Counted from the first letter of the stretch, positions 18,131 to 28,231 are shown. The stretch is DNA of 64,000 nt from Stieleria varia (GCF_038443385.1 NZ_CP151726.1:2418001-2482000), one strand, 5' to 3'. Translations and numbers: made by a program. Notes: generated from the letters alone by a model not told the origin.

Positions 18131-19633
18131 ATGGGAAAGCCGACCGGATTCAAAGAGATCGATCGCAAAAAAGTGCCATGGCGACTGCCCGTTGTTCGCA
18201 TCAATGACTACGACGAAATCTATACCGAACACAAAATCGATCACCTGCAAGAACAGGGTGCCCGGTGCATGGACTGCGGTGTCCCATTTTGTCAGTCCGG
18301 CACCGGTTGCCCGATTGATAACCTGATCCCCGAATGGAACGACTTGGTTTACAACGGTCGCTGGAAAGAAGCCATCGAGCGGTTGCACAAGACCAATAAC
18401 TTCCCAGAGTTCACCGGACGAACCTGTCCGGCACCCTGTGAAGGTTCGTGCGTCCTTGGCATTACGAATCCGCCCGTGACGATCAAGAACATCGAGAACG
18501 CCATCGTCGACCGAGCCTGGGCCGAAGGATGGATCGTCCCCGAGCCACCGGAAACTCGCACTGGCAAGAAAGTCGCAATCGTTGGCAGCGGCCCCGCCGG
18601 ATTGTCAGCCGCCGACCAACTCAACAAAGCCGGCCACAGCGTTACCGTTTACGAGCGTGCCAGCCGTATCGGCGGCTTGCTACAGTACGGCATTCCGAAC
18701 ATGAAACTTTCTAAAGCCGCCGTTCAACGTCGCGTCGACAAAATGACGGCCGAAGGAGTCACGTTCGTCACCAATGCCAACGTCGGAAAGGAAATCGATC
18801 CCAAGGAATTGATCAACGCAAACGATGCTCTGCTGTTGGCGTGTGGAGCAACCAAGCCACGGGATCTGCCGATTCCCAATCGGGAATCCAAAGGCGTTCA
18901 CTTTGCCATGGAATTCTTGACCGCCAACACCAAGCAGATGGTGCATGGCGATGACATCGGTAACGAATTCATCAGCGCAGAAGGAAAAGACGTCATCGTA
19001 ATCGGAGGCGGAGACACCGGCACCGACTGCATCGCAACAAGCATTCGTCATGGCTGTCGAAGTCTGGTCAATTTTGAGTTGCTGCCCAAGCCACCAGAGG
19101 AACGAGCCGCTGACAACCCTTGGCCCGAATGGCCGCGCATTTTCCGCGTCGACTATGGACACGAAGAAGCCGATGCGAAATTCGGTCGCGATCCTCGTGA
19201 GTACCAAATCCTGAGCAAAGAATTCTTGGTCGATGATGCCGGCAACCTGCGTGGTATCAAGACCGTGGAAGTCCAGTGGACCAAGGATGAACAAGGTCAG
19301 TGGAAGATGGCCGAGGTCGAAGGGTCGGAAAAGGATTGGCCCGCGCAATTGATCCTGCTGTCGATGGGATTCCTTGGACCCGAGCAATATGTGCCAGAGT
19401 CTCTCGGATTGGAAACCGATCCACGAAGCAATTTCAAAGCCACCCACGGCGAATTCGCCACAAACATCGACAAAGTCTTTGCCGCTGGTGATTGCCGACG
19501 CGGACAAAGCTTGGTTGTATGGGCGATCAATGAAGGCCGTGGCGCCGCTCGTTCGATCGACATCTTCCTGCAAGGCTCCAGCAACTTGCCCGCCCCCGGC
19601 GTCACCTTGGGCACCAGCATGCAAGTAGGCTAG
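18131..19633 (+). CDS. gltD: Glutamate synthase (NADPH) small subunit
   Basis: 500 residues. The N-terminal 4Fe-4S region has [15 protein letters not shown] (Cys46, 49, 54, 60) and a second set in [13 protein letters not shown]. The FAD site is [18 protein letters not shown] and the NAD(P)H site is [13 protein letters not shown]. The C-terminus has [22 protein letters not shown], typical of the family. GltD takes electrons from NADPH and passes them to GltB. The ATG at 18131 ([10 protein letters not shown]) is preferred over the TTG two codons upstream and is preceded by AAGAG. The gene follows gltB by 129 bp on the same strand. Confidence 0.97.
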   Translation: MGKPTGFKEIDRKKVPWRLPVVRINDYDEIYTEHKIDHLQEQGARCMDCGVPFCQSGTGCPIDNLIPEWNDLVYNGRWKEAIERLHKTNNFPEFTGRTCPAPCEGSCVLGITNPPVTIKNIENAIVDRAWAEGWIVPEPPETRTGKKVAIVGSGPAGLSAADQLNKAGHSVTVYERASRIGGLLQYGIPNMKLSKAAVQRRVDKMTAEGVTFVTNANVGKEIDPKELINANDALLLACGATKPRDLPIPNRESKGVHFAMEFLTANTKQMVHGDDIGNEFISAEGKDVIVIGGGDTGTDCIATSIRHGCRSLVNFELLPKPPEERAADNPWPEWPRIFRVDYGHEEADAKFGRDPREYQILSKEFLVDDAGNLRGIKTVEVQWTKDEQGQWKMAEVEGSEKDWPAQLILLSMGFLGPEQYVPESLGLETDPRSNFKATHGEFATNIDKVFAAGDCRRGQSLVVWAINEGRGAARSIDIFLQGSSNLPAPGVTLGTSMQVG

Positions 19634-19661
19634 GGTCCTGCCGTACGTCGGGCTTTACCTT

Positions 19662-19723
19662 GTACGTCAGGCTTTCTAGCCTGACACCCACTGGACCATG
19701 TCAGCCTAGAAAGGCTGACGTAC
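19662..19723. repeat. Cruciform-type palindromic repeat
   Basis: Two 24-nt arms (19662-19685 and 19700-19723) are inverted copies with 22 of 24 matches and a 14-nt loop. Each arm is also a small hairpin in itself: GTCAGGCT-TTCT-AGCCTGAC on the left and GTCAGCCT-AGAA-AGGCTGAC on the right. It lies between gltD and the downstream kinase-like gene and could act as terminator or mobile palindrome. Confidence 0.75.
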
Positions 19724-19750
19724 GTTGATTCCTCACACTGGGCACGCCTT

Positions 19751-20320
19751 ATGCGTCGTGTGATCAAAGTCGGCGGAAGCCTGTTGCTCAGGCCCGACCT
19801 CGTCCCACTCGTCACACATTGGATCGAGTCGCAACCGACCGGCGAGAACTTGATCATCGTAGGCGGCGGCGAATTGATCGACGCGATTCGGCACCTGGAT
19901 GCCATTGAGCCGGCTGATGCGTCCGAAACTCATTGGCGTTGTGTCCGTTTGCTGGATCACACCTTTGAGCATTTGATCGCCAGAGCACCGACTTGGAATG
20001 TCGTCTCAGAGGGACCTCTGGAGCCGGACAAGGTGTTCTCGCAAGACACCCCAACACTCATTCGCGTGGGCGTCTTTTACAGCCCTGATGCCCAGGCTCC
20101 GATGCCACACGACTGGCGCACGACGACGGACGCCATCGCGGCCTTCCTGGCCCATCGACTTGGGGCAGACGAAGCCGTCTTGCTCAAGGCCTGCGAGATC
20201 CCAGCCTCCGCGTCTATCCCGGAACTGATCCAGCAGCGAATCGTGGACGAAGCAATCACGATGGCAGGCTACCCAATGTCACAGATACGATTCGAGCAAC
20301 TCTCGCCCAACCCCACTTAG
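19751..20320 (+). CDS. Amino-acid-kinase-fold protein, MfnE-like (COG2054)
   Basis: 189 residues. VIKVGGSLLLRPDL at the N-terminus and LIIVGGGELIDAIRHLD are the phosphate-binding glycine motifs of the aspartokinase/uridylate kinase superfamily. The motif HDWRTTTDAIAAFLAHRLGADEAVLLKACEI resembles the SxDSIA segment of the archaeal kinase MfnE, which phosphorylates aminomethylfuran-methyl phosphate in methanofuran synthesis. Planctomycetes are known to carry archaeal-type tetrahydromethanopterin C1 genes, so a role there is plausible. No other gene of that pathway is seen in the window. It follows gltD on the same strand after a palindrome. The fold is likely; the substrate is inferred. Confidence 0.65.
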   Translation: MRRVIKVGGSLLLRPDLVPLVTHWIESQPTGENLIIVGGGELIDAIRHLDAIEPADASETHWRCVRLLDHTFEHLIARAPTWNVVSEGPLEPDKVFSQDTPTLIRVGVFYSPDAQAPMPHDWRTTTDAIAAFLAHRLGADEAVLLKACEIPASASIPELIQQRIVDEAITMAGYPMSQIRFEQLSPNPT

Positions 20321-20337
20321 ACTGGGTTGTTCAATCT

Positions 20338-20600
20338 CCAACCCCGTTTGACCCGTAGCCGTAGCCGTAGGCGCAGGCGGAAGCGGCGTTCGTCTCTCCA
20401 CGGCAATCCGCTCGGTAGCGTCTCCTACGCCTGCGGCTACGGGTCAAACAACGTAAATGCCCCGCAGCCAAACGCGCAGGCGGAAACCCGTTTGACCCGT
20501 AGCCGTAGGCGCAGGCGGAAGCGGCGTTCGTCTCTCCAGGGCAATCCGCTCGGTGGCGTCTCCTACGCCTGCGGCTACGGGTCAAACAACGTAAATGCGA
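20338..20600. repeat. Palindromic repeat array, 144-bp period (family A)
   Basis: Two copies of the CGTTTGACCCGTAGCCGTAG word start at 20345 and 20489. Each is followed by the inverted word CCTACGCCTGCGGCTACGGG, with TCAAAC next to it. The core matches the array at 5951-6240 except that the spacer sequences and the period differ. It lies downstream of the kinase-like gene and contains no gene. Confidence 0.85.
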
Positions 20601-20721
20601 CCACCAAGCGAAACAAAGCGCAGTCATTTTGACTACACCCCGCTCCTTGTGACTGCACCCTCATGCATTGCTCGACATCACTTTGACGACACACGTTCTA
20701 GCGTCGCAAAAACGCTAAAAC

Positions 20722-20751
20722 CCGTGTTTCGCCGTGAAACACGGCATTTTT
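20722..20751 (+). terminator. Hairpin with T-tract
   Basis: A perfect 9-bp stem (CCGTGTTTC at 20722-20730, GAAACACGG at 20736-20744) with loop GCCGT, followed shortly by a run of five T. It fits an intrinsic terminator for rightward transcripts from the gltBD region and lies 113 bp before the next gene. Confidence 0.5.
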
Positions 20752-20863
20752 GTCACATTGGGCAGACTTGGAGGGTGTTTGGCATCTGCGATGCAATCAA
20801 GTAGCCCATCGGTCGGCGGGTAAGTCGACTCACCCATCACACAACTTCAAAAGGGATTTCGTC

Positions 20864-21508
20864 ATGGCACTCACTCGCTCCACTTTCGCTGCCGTCGGCC
20901 TGTTCTTTGCCACGTTGGCGACACCGTCGTTTGCGGATACTTACCACCACATTGACGAGGTGGCTGTGACCATCGAGCGGCAAGCCAGACTGATTGTCGA
21001 GGAAACCCGTCATTACATCCACACGCCCGAGTACCGGCACCTCGTCAGTGATGCTCAAGACATGTGTCGACTGGCCAGCCACATGCATGAAGTTGCCCAT
21101 CACCACGGCAGCCTCGCACACCTGGAATCCGACCTCCGTCAACTGGATGCGGAGTTCCATCACTTGGAAGGCCTGTTCGATCGCATTGAGATCCGCGCGG
21201 CTCATGGCCAAGGACACATTCACGGCGGCACGGGACACGTCCGATCGTTACTGGACTCCATCGAAGACAACATTCATCACCTGCAAGACGACGTCCGATC
21301 GCTTCGCAACCCACACTTCGTGGCACGGCCTGTGATCGTACCGCAGCCGATCGTTTACCCACGACACCGTTCGACTACGATCGACCGTTTTCACGATTCT
21401 CACGACCATGGTCATGGCCATCAAGGCTACCGTTCGCATCACAGCGGATCGTTCGGCCGTGGAATCACGATCGGCGGCGGCAGCTCACGCTTCACCATCC
21501 GGTTCTAG
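20864..21508 (+). CDS. Exported His-rich protein
   Basis: 214 residues from the ATG at 20864, preceded by AAAAGGGA at good spacing. The signal peptide is clear (MALTRSTFAAVGLFFATLATPSFA, cleavage about residue 24). The middle is predicted helical and full of His (HHLEGLFDRIEIRAAHGQGHIHGG). A short Pro/Val linker follows, then a His/Ser/Gly-rich C-terminus (HDSHDHGHGHQGYRSHHS). The His clusters could bind metal, but no known family is recognised. It stands alone after a probable terminator and converges with the Calx-beta gene. Confidence 0.75.
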   Translation: MALTRSTFAAVGLFFATLATPSFADTYHHIDEVAVTIERQARLIVEETRHYIHTPEYRHLVSDAQDMCRLASHMHEVAHHHGSLAHLESDLRQLDAEFHHLEGLFDRIEIRAAHGQGHIHGGTGHVRSLLDSIEDNIHHLQDDVRSLRNPHFVARPVIVPQPIVYPRHRSTTIDRFHDSHDHGHGHQGYRSHHSGSFGRGITIGGGSSRFTIRF

Positions 21509-21543
21509 TGAGCTATCGATTTCGTTGAAATTGGAAACGCAAG

Positions 21544-21611
21544 AGTGAGCCGTGGGCCGTATGGCACCGGGCAGTGCGGTAGGCCCGGCCGCTTACGCGT
21601 CACGGCTCACT
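21544..21611. repeat. Inverted repeat between convergent genes
   Basis: AGTGAGCCGTG (21544-21554) and CACGGCTCACT (21601-21611) form 11-bp perfect arms around 46 nt that themselves contain GGCCG and CGGCC words. It sits between the convergent ends of the His-rich gene and the Calx-beta gene, so it may be a terminator or a dispersed repeat copy. Confidence 0.55.
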
Positions 21612-21625
21612 AAATCAACCGCTTG

Positions 21626-24600
21626 CTAGTTGGCCTGATTGGCGAGTAATTCGATCGAGTCAGTGAGCTCGGTGGCTTCGCTGTACTCCGCCTCTGCGAT
21701 AACTTCGTCGACGCTGACCAAATGAACCGCATCAACGTTTTTGCTCAAGCCCACCAAAGCGACGTCGTGTTGCTCGACAGCATTGAGCAACACGTTCGAT
21801 TCCGATTCATCTCGAGTGATTCCTTCGCCCTCTGCACGGCCTGAAGAATTCGTCAGCGTTTGTGTCCCAAAGCTCGTGTTCCGCTGGCGGTAAAGCTCAT
21901 TGATCACTTCCAACGCGTCCAAAGCTGAGATGCGACCGTCGGCATTGACGTCGGGGAAGTTCTGAAGCATCGGGGCGGACTCACCCTCATGCCTGACCCC
22001 GAGTTGGTTGACGATTTGCAGCGCGTCCAAGGCAGTCGTGCGTCCGTCAGCGTTGACGTCTGTCGACCTGAGCAGATTGGTTTGAGCATTCTGCAAGGCG
22101 CCCGGCTCTGACGAACCAACGGAGTACAATCGCTCATTAAACTGGCCTGGGAAGATGATCGAATACAAGCTGCCGCTACTGATTTCTGCCGTCGTGATCC
22201 CATTCTGAATGGTTCCGATAGACTGCAGATCGCCGTCGAGCACTTGAACTTGATCCGTCAGAGACACACTGCCCACAGGGACCACTGTCAATGTCGTGTC
22301 AGCCGTCGCTCTAAAAATGATCGCTGTCGGAATCCCATCCGCGGGAATCAAGTACGGTTTGTCGACGACGGTGGGAACGATGATTCTGGTTTCCGAATTT
22401 TGCCCATCATCATCGATGATCTGTGCAGTCACCGATCCTTCGTTCGTCACGATGCTATAGCTCGCACTCGGATTGATCGTTACCACCAACGTTTCAGTGG
22501 TTTCAACGAGCGAATCATTCACCAGTTGGACGACGACATTTACCTCCGAGACGCCCGCCGCAAAATTCGCAACTCCGTTCGCAAGACCCGGTGACGTCAC
22601 ATCACCAGGCAAAGATGCAGAACCTGAAACCGTGAAGCTGACAGAAAGAGGGGCGTTCAGATTCCCGGTTCGTTGGAACGTGTAAACCAGATTCGATGTG
22701 GAGGCCTCGCTAATGAACTGCGTATTGGTCGATACGCTCACCGAGTTGAGTGCAATCGAATCATCATTGTTGATCGTACCAGTCGCCGAACCGTTGGTCG
22801 CGCTGACGTTGTAGACCGCTGCGTTGGGCGAAACGGTCAGGATCACTGTCTCATTGCTTTCCACTGTCGTGTCCGCCGTCGGATCGACTGTGACGGTCGC
22901 GGTTGCCGAATTGGCCGCGAACACCACATTGGCCGCCGTGCCGGTGAAGTCCGTTCCGGCCGTTGCATTTCCGCTGACCGCATAGTTCACCGTCAAAGGC
23001 TGTGTCAGATCTCCACCGGTTCGAGTGAAGGTGTAAACCAAGTTCGCCGCACCGTCTTCGGCCACACTCGACGGGTTCACCGCAACACTGACCGTTGGCA
23101 AGGCGGCAACCACATCGTCATCGTTGATCGTACCGGTCGCCGAACCGTTGGTCGCGTTGACGTTGTAGACCGCTGCGTTGGGCGAGACCGTCAGGATCAC
23201 CGTCTCGTTGCTCTCCACCATCGTGTCCGCCGTCGGATCGACTGTGACGGTCGCGGTTGCCGAATTGGCCGCGAACACCACATTGGCCGCGGTTCCGGTG
23301 AAGTCCGTTCCAGCCGTTGCATCGCCACTGACCGCGTAGCTCACCGTCAACGGTTGCGTCAGGTCTCCGCCGGCACGAGTGAAGGTGTAAAGCAGATTCG
23401 CCGCACCATCCTCCGCCACACTCGACGGGTTCACCGCAACGCTGACCGTTGGCAGGGCGGCAACCACATCGTCATTGTTGATCGTACCGGTCGCCGAACC
23501 GTTGGTCGCGCTGACGTTGTAGACCGCTGCGTTGGGCGAGACCGTCAGGATCACCGTCTCGTTGCTTTCCACTGTCGTGTCCGCCGTCGGATCGACTGTG
23601 ACGGTCGCGGTTGCCGAATTGGCTGCGAACACCACGTTGGCCGCCGTGCCGGTGAAGTCCGTTCCCGACGTTGCATCGCCACTGACCGCATAGTTCACCG
23701 TCAAAGGCTGGGTCAGATCTCCACCGGTTCGAGTGAAGGTGTATACCAAGTTCGCCGTACCGTCTTCAGCCACGCTCGCGGGATTCACCGCGACGCTGAC
23801 CGTTGGCAGGGCAGCGACCGCATCGTCATTGTTGATCGTTCCGGTCGCCGAACCGTTGGTCGCGCTGACGTTGTAGACCGCTGCGTTGGGCGAGACCGTC
23901 AGGATCACTGTCTCATTGCTTTCCACTGTCGTGTCCGCCGTCGGATCGACTGTGACGGTCGCGGTTGCCGAATTGGCTGCGAACACCACGTTGGCCGCCG
24001 TGCCGGTGAAGTCCGTTCCCGACGTTGCATCGCCACTGACCGCGTAGTTGACCGTCAACGGTTGCGTCAAGTCTCCGCCGGTTCGGGTGAAGGTGTAAAC
24101 CAAGTTCGCCGCACCGTCTTCGGCCACACTCGACGGGTTCACCGCAACGCTGACCGTTGAAAGGACCGCAACGACATCGTCATCGTTGATCGTTCCAGTT
24201 GCCGATGCGTTGGTCGCGCTGACGTTGTAGACCGCTGCGTTGAGCGAAATGGTCAAGATCACCGTCTCGTTGCTTTCCACCATCGTGTCCGCCGTCGGAT
24301 CGACCGTGACGGTCGCGGTTGCCGAATTGGCCGCGAACACCACGTTGGCCGCCGTGCCGGTGAAGTCCGTTCCCGACGTTGCATCGCCACTGACCGCGTA
24401 GTTGACCGTCAATGGTTGCGTCAAGTCTCCGCCGGTTCGAGTGAAGGTGTAAACCAAGTTCGCCGCACCGTCTTCGGCCACACTCGACGGGTTCACCGCA
24501 ACGCTGACCGTTGGCAGGACCGCAACGACATCGTCATCGTTGATCGTTCCAGTTGCCGATGCGTTGGTCGCGCTGACGTTGTAGACCGCTGCGTTGAGCG

Positions 24601-27600
24601 AAATGGTCAAGATCACCGTCTCGTTGCTTTCCACCATCGTGTCCGCCGTCGGATCGACCGTGACAGTCGCCGTTGCCGAGTTGGCTGCGAACACCACATT
24701 GGCCGCCGTGCCGGTGAAGTCCGTTCCCGCCGTTGCATCGCCACTGACCGCGTAGTTGACTGTCAATGGTTGCGTCAAGTCTCCACCGGATCGGGTGAAG
24801 GTGTAAACCAAGTTCGCCGTACCGTCTTCAGCGACACTTGCGGGATTCACCGCAACACCAACCGTCGGCAACCCAGCCGTGACATCGTCATTGGTGATCG
24901 TACCCATCGCCGAACCATTGGTCGCGCTGACATTGTAGACTGCCGCGTTGGGAGAAACAGTCAAGATCACCGTCTCGTTGTTTTCCACCGTCGTATCCGC
25001 TGTCGGATCGACGGTTACGGTCGCGGTCGCTGAATTGGCTGCGAACACCACATTGGCCGCCGTGCCGGTGAAGTCCGTTCCCGCCGTTGCATCGCCACTG
25101 ACCGCGTAGTTGACTGTCAATGGTTGCGTCAAGTCTCCACCGGATCGGGTGAAGGTGTAAACCAAGTTCGCTGCACCGTCTTCAGCCACACTCGTGGGAT
25201 TTACCGCGACACTGACCGTCGGCAAACCAGCGACCGCATCATCATCGGTGATCGTTCCGGTTGCTGTGGAGTTGGCTCCGACGATGTAGGTGGCGTTGGC
25301 TGAAATCGTCAGGATGACGGTTTCATCGGATTCGGCATCGTTGTCGGACGTTGGATCAACGGTGACCGTTGCAGTATCCGATCCAGCGGGAATCACGATC
25401 AAGTTACCCGTGCCGGCGTAGTCGGTCCCTAATGTCGCGTCGCCACTGACGGCGTAGGCGACCGTCAACGCGTTGGTCGTGTCACCGGTTCGAGTGAAGG
25501 TGTAAACCAAGTTCGCCGCACCGTCTTCGGTGACACTTGCCGGGGCCACGGAAACATTGACCGTCGGCAAACCAGCGACCGCATCATCATCAGTGATTGT
25601 TCCGGTTGCTGTGGAGTTGGCTCCGACGATGTAGGTGGCGTTGGCTGAAATCGTCAGGATGACGGTTTCATCGGATTCGGCATCGTTGTCGGACGTTGGA
25701 TCAACGGTGACCGTTGCGGTATCCGATCCTGCGGGAATCACAATCAAGTTACCCGTGCCGGTGTAGTCCGTCCCTAATGTCGCATCGCCACTGACGGCGT
25801 AGGCGACCGTCAACGCGTTGGTCGTGTCACCGGTTCGAGTGAAGGTGTAAACCAAGTTCGCCGCACCGTCTTCGATGACACTTGCCGGGGCCACGGAAAC
25901 ATTGACCGTCGGCAAACCAGCGACCGCATCATCATCGGTGATTGTTCCGGTTGCTGTGGAGTTGGCTCCGACGATGTAGGTGGCGTTGGCTGAAATCGTC
26001 AGGATGACGGTTTCATCCGGTTCGGCATCGTTGTCGGACGTTGGATCAACGGTGACCGTTGCGGTATCCGATCCAGCGGGAATCACGATCAAGTTACCCG
26101 TGCCGGTGTAGTCGGTCCCTAATGTCGCATCGCCACTGACGGCGTAGGCGACCGTCAACGCGTTGGTCGTGTCACCGGTTCGAGTGAAGGTGTAAACCAA
26201 GTTCGCCGCACCGTCTTCGATGACACTTGCCGGGGCCACGGAAACATTGACCGTCGGCAAACCAGCGACCGCATCATCATCAGTGATTGTTCCGGTTGCT
26301 GTGGAGTTGGCTCCGACGATGTAGGTGGCGTTGGCTGAAATCGTCAGGATGACGGTTTCATCGGATTCGGCATCGTTGTCGGACGTTGGATCAACGGTGA
26401 CCGTTGCGGTATCCGATCCTGCGGGAATCACAATCAAGTTACCCGTGCCGGTGTAGTCCGTCCCTAATGTCGCATCGCCACTGACGGCGTAGGCGACCGT
26501 CAACGCGTTGGTCGTGTCACCGGTTCGAGTGAAGGTGTAAACCAAGTTCGCCGCACCGTCTTCGGTGACACTTGCCGGGGCCACGGAAACATTGACCGTC
26601 GGCAAACCAGCGACCGCATCATCATCGGTGATTGTTCCGGTTGCTGTGGAGTTGGCTCCGACGATGTAGGTGGCGTTGGCTGAGATCGTCAGGATGACGG
26701 TTTCATCGGATTCGGCATCGTTGTCGGACGTTGGATCAACGGTGACCGTTGCGGTATCCGATCCTGCGGGAATCACAATCAAGTTCCCCGTGCCGGTGTA
26801 GTCGGTCCCTAATGTCGCATCGCCACTGACGGCGTAGGCGACCGTCAACGCGTTGGTCGTGTCACCGGTTCGAGTGAAGGTGTAAACCAAGTTCGCCGCA
26901 CCGTCTTCGATGACACTTGCCGGGGCCACGGAAACATTGACCGTCGGCAAACCAGCGACCGCATCATCATCGGTGATTGTTCCGGTTGCTGTGGAGTTGG
27001 CTCCGACGATGTAGGTGGCGTTGGCTGAGATCGTCAGGATGACGGTTTCATCGGATTCGGCATCGTTGTCGGACGTTGGATCAACGGTGACCGTTGCGGT
27101 ATCCGATCCTGCGGGAATCACAATCAAGTTCCCCGTGCCGGTGTAGTCGGTCCCTAATGTCGCATCGCCACTGACGGCGTAGGCGACCGTCAACGCGTTG
27201 GTCGTGTCACCGGTTCGAGTGAAGGTGTAAACCAAGTTCGCCGCACCGTCTTCGATGACACTTGCCGGGGCCACGGAAACATTGACCGTCGGCAAACCAG
27301 CGACCACATCGTCATCGTTGATCGTTCCGGTCGCTGATGCATTGGTCGCGCTAACGGTGTAGACCGCTGCATTTGGAGAAACCGTCAGGATCACCGTCTC
27401 GTTGCTTTCCACCGTCCCATCCGCCGTCGGATCGACTGTGACGGTCGCCGTCGCCGAGTTCGCCGCGAACACAACATTCGCTGCGGTCCCGGTGAAATCC
27501 GTCCCGGCCGTTGCATCGCCGCTAACGGCGTAGTTCACCGTCAATGGTTGCGTCAAGTCTCCGCCGGTTCGAGTGAAGGTGTAAACCAAGTTCGCCGCAC

Positions 27601-28231
27601 CGTCTTCGGCCACACTTGCCGGATTCACTGCAACACTGACGGTGGGTATCGCAGGGGCAGCGGCAACGATGATTGTTAGGTCACCGAATTCTGTGACGGG
27701 GACATCTGCGCCCGTGGTTGTCACTCGAGTCCGACCCCGTCCCTGATCGGCATTCGTGTCTTGCGACGTCAGCGTATAAGTACCTTCAGCCATCGGCGCG
27801 GTAACATCAAACGTGCCGATGACGCGAGCTGGAGGCACTGGTAGCAAAGCTCCTGTCCGGGCCAGAGAAACGAAATAGTCCCCGAGATCGGAGTCCATTT
27901 CTCCGTCCACTGCCAATGGAAATGCGACCGTTGGGCTATCGCCAGGGACAGCGGGGACGACAAAGTTATTGATCTTGAGCGCGGCATTGGAATTGGTGAG
28001 ATTGAGCTGTGCTCCCTGGACTCCCGATTCCGAAGTCTCGATTCGGCTGGTCACCGTAAACTTTGTCCCGGGGGCTACGGTGATCTGCGTTCCACCGCCA
28101 ACTTCCTGTACGACACCCGCCGTGGGGTCCGGCAGGAAGTCCAAGGTTGCCAAGAGTCGCCGAGACTCAAGTAGTTCTGAGATGAGGCTGCGTTTGGTCG
28201 GCGCGGGGTTTCGTTTCTTGCGGCGTTTCAT
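21626..28231 (-). CDS. LEPR-XLL surface protein with 15 Calx-beta modules and dockerin
   Basis: 2201 residues. The leader is Arg/Lys-rich with LESRRLLA at 21-28. A first beta domain (about 30-200; GTKFTVTSRIETSESGVQGAQLNLTN) has a cohesin-like pattern. Then 15 Calx-beta modules follow: one of the type VNPASVAEDG...DLTQPLT, six of the type APASV[I/T]EDG...TTNALT, seven more of the first type, and one divergent (STNTQFISEASTSNL). Each module ends in an acidic N/DDD loop likely to bind calcium. The C-terminus has two dockerin repeats, DVNADGRTTALDALQIVNQLG and DVNADGRISALDALEVINELY. It is probably a calcium-dependent surface or matrix protein. It starts 59 bp after the end of the 4854-residue gene on the same strand. 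Confidence 0.88.
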   Translation of the reverse strand: MKRRKKRNPAPTKRSLISELLESRRLLATLDFLPDPTAGVVQEVGGGTQITVAPGTKFTVTSRIETSESGVQGAQLNLTNSNAALKINNFVVPAVPGDSPTVAFPLAVDGEMDSDLGDYFVSLARTGALLPVPPARVIGTFDVTAPMAEGTYTLTSQDTNADQGRGRTRVTTTGADVPVTEFGDLTIIVAAAPAIPTVSVAVNPASVAEDGAANLVYTFTRTGGDLTQPLTVNYAVSGDATAGTDFTGTAANVVFAANSATATVTVDPTADGTVESNETVILTVSPNAAVYTVSATNASATGTINDDDVVAGLPTVNVSVAPASVIEDGAANLVYTFTRTGDTTNALTVAYAVSGDATLGTDYTGTGNLIVIPAGSDTATVTVDPTSDNDAESDETVILTISANATYIVGANSTATGTITDDDAVAGLPTVNVSVAPASVIEDGAANLVYTFTRTGDTTNALTVAYAVSGDATLGTDYTGTGNLIVIPAGSDTATVTVDPTSDNDAESDETVILTISANATYIVGANSTATGTITDDDAVAGLPTVNVSVAPASVTEDGAANLVYTFTRTGDTTNALTVAYAVSGDATLGTDYTGTGNLIVIPAGSDTATVTVDPTSDNDAESDETVILTISANATYIVGANSTATGTITDDDAVAGLPTVNVSVAPASVIEDGAANLVYTFTRTGDTTNALTVAYAVSGDATLGTDYTGTGNLIVIPAGSDTATVTVDPTSDNDAEPDETVILTISANATYIVGANSTATGTITDDDAVAGLPTVNVSVAPASVIEDGAANLVYTFTRTGDTTNALTVAYAVSGDATLGTDYTGTGNLIVIPAGSDTATVTVDPTSDNDAESDETVILTISANATYIVGANSTATGTITDDDAVAGLPTVNVSVAPASVTEDGAANLVYTFTRTGDTTNALTVAYAVSGDATLGTDYAGTGNLIVIPAGSDTATVTVDPTSDNDAESDETVILTISANATYIVGANSTATGTITDDDAVAGLPTVSVAVNPTSVAEDGAANLVYTFTRSGGDLTQPLTVNYAVSGDATAGTDFTGTAANVVFAANSATATVTVDPTADTTVENNETVILTVSPNAAVYNVSATNGSAMGTITNDDVTAGLPTVGVAVNPASVAEDGTANLVYTFTRSGGDLTQPLTVNYAVSGDATAGTDFTGTAANVVFAANSATATVTVDPTADTMVESNETVILTISLNAAVYNVSATNASATGTINDDDVVAVLPTVSVAVNPSSVAEDGAANLVYTFTRTGGDLTQPLTVNYAVSGDATSGTDFTGTAANVVFAANSATATVTVDPTADTMVESNETVILTISLNAAVYNVSATNASATGTINDDDVVAVLSTVSVAVNPSSVAEDGAANLVYTFTRTGGDLTQPLTVNYAVSGDATSGTDFTGTAANVVFAANSATATVTVDPTADTTVESNETVILTVSPNAAVYNVSATNGSATGTINNDDAVAALPTVSVAVNPASVAEDGTANLVYTFTRTGGDLTQPLTVNYAVSGDATSGTDFTGTAANVVFAANSATATVTVDPTADTTVESNETVILTVSPNAAVYNVSATNGSATGTINNDDVVAALPTVSVAVNPSSVAEDGAANLLYTFTRAGGDLTQPLTVSYAVSGDATAGTDFTGTAANVVFAANSATATVTVDPTADTMVESNETVILTVSPNAAVYNVNATNGSATGTINDDDVVAALPTVSVAVNPSSVAEDGAANLVYTFTRTGGDLTQPLTVNYAVSGNATAGTDFTGTAANVVFAANSATATVTVDPTADTTVESNETVILTVSPNAAVYNVSATNGSATGTINNDDSIALNSVSVSTNTQFISEASTSNLVYTFQRTGNLNAPLSVSFTVSGSASLPGDVTSPGLANGVANFAAGVSEVNVVVQLVNDSLVETTETLVVTINPSASYSIVTNEGSVTAQIIDDDGQNSETRIIVPTVVDKPYLIPADGIPTAIIFRATADTTLTVVPVGSVSLTDQVQVLDGDLQSIGTIQNGITTAEISSGSLYSIIFPGQFNERLYSVGSSEPGALQNAQTNLLRSTDVNADGRTTALDALQIVNQLGVRHEGESAPMLQNFPDVNADGRISALDALEVINELYRQRNTSFGTQTLTNSSGRAEGEGITRDESESNVLLNAVEQHDVALVGLSKNVDAVHLVSVDEVIAEAEYSEATELTDSIELLANQAN
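25216..27285. repeat. Six tandem 345-bp near-identical coding repeats
   Basis: The word CCGTCGGCAAACCAGCGACC recurs at 25216, 25561, 25906, 26251, 26596 and 26941, exactly 345 bp apart, with a diverged boundary at 27286. Each unit encodes one 115-residue Calx-beta module. Units differ by only a few bases (for instance GTAGTCCG/GTAGTCGG, TCGGATTC/TCCGGTTC), which suggests recent duplication or gene conversion. The flanking modules have a 354-bp period and are more diverged. Confidence 0.93.

Noticed and set aside
20327-20632. ORFs on both strands across the second palindromic array
   Set aside because: Same repeat artefact: the two strands give nearly the same Arg-rich peptide.
22673-25033. 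Long rightward frames (495 and 205 codons) antisense to the Calx-beta repeats
   Set aside because: They are periodic because the coding repeats on the other strand are periodic. Their Arg/His/Gly-rich translations have no domain or signal features.
25216-27285. Possible CRISPR or satellite array
   Set aside because: Units are 345 bp, in frame, and encode Calx-beta modules; there are no short repeats with unique spacers.
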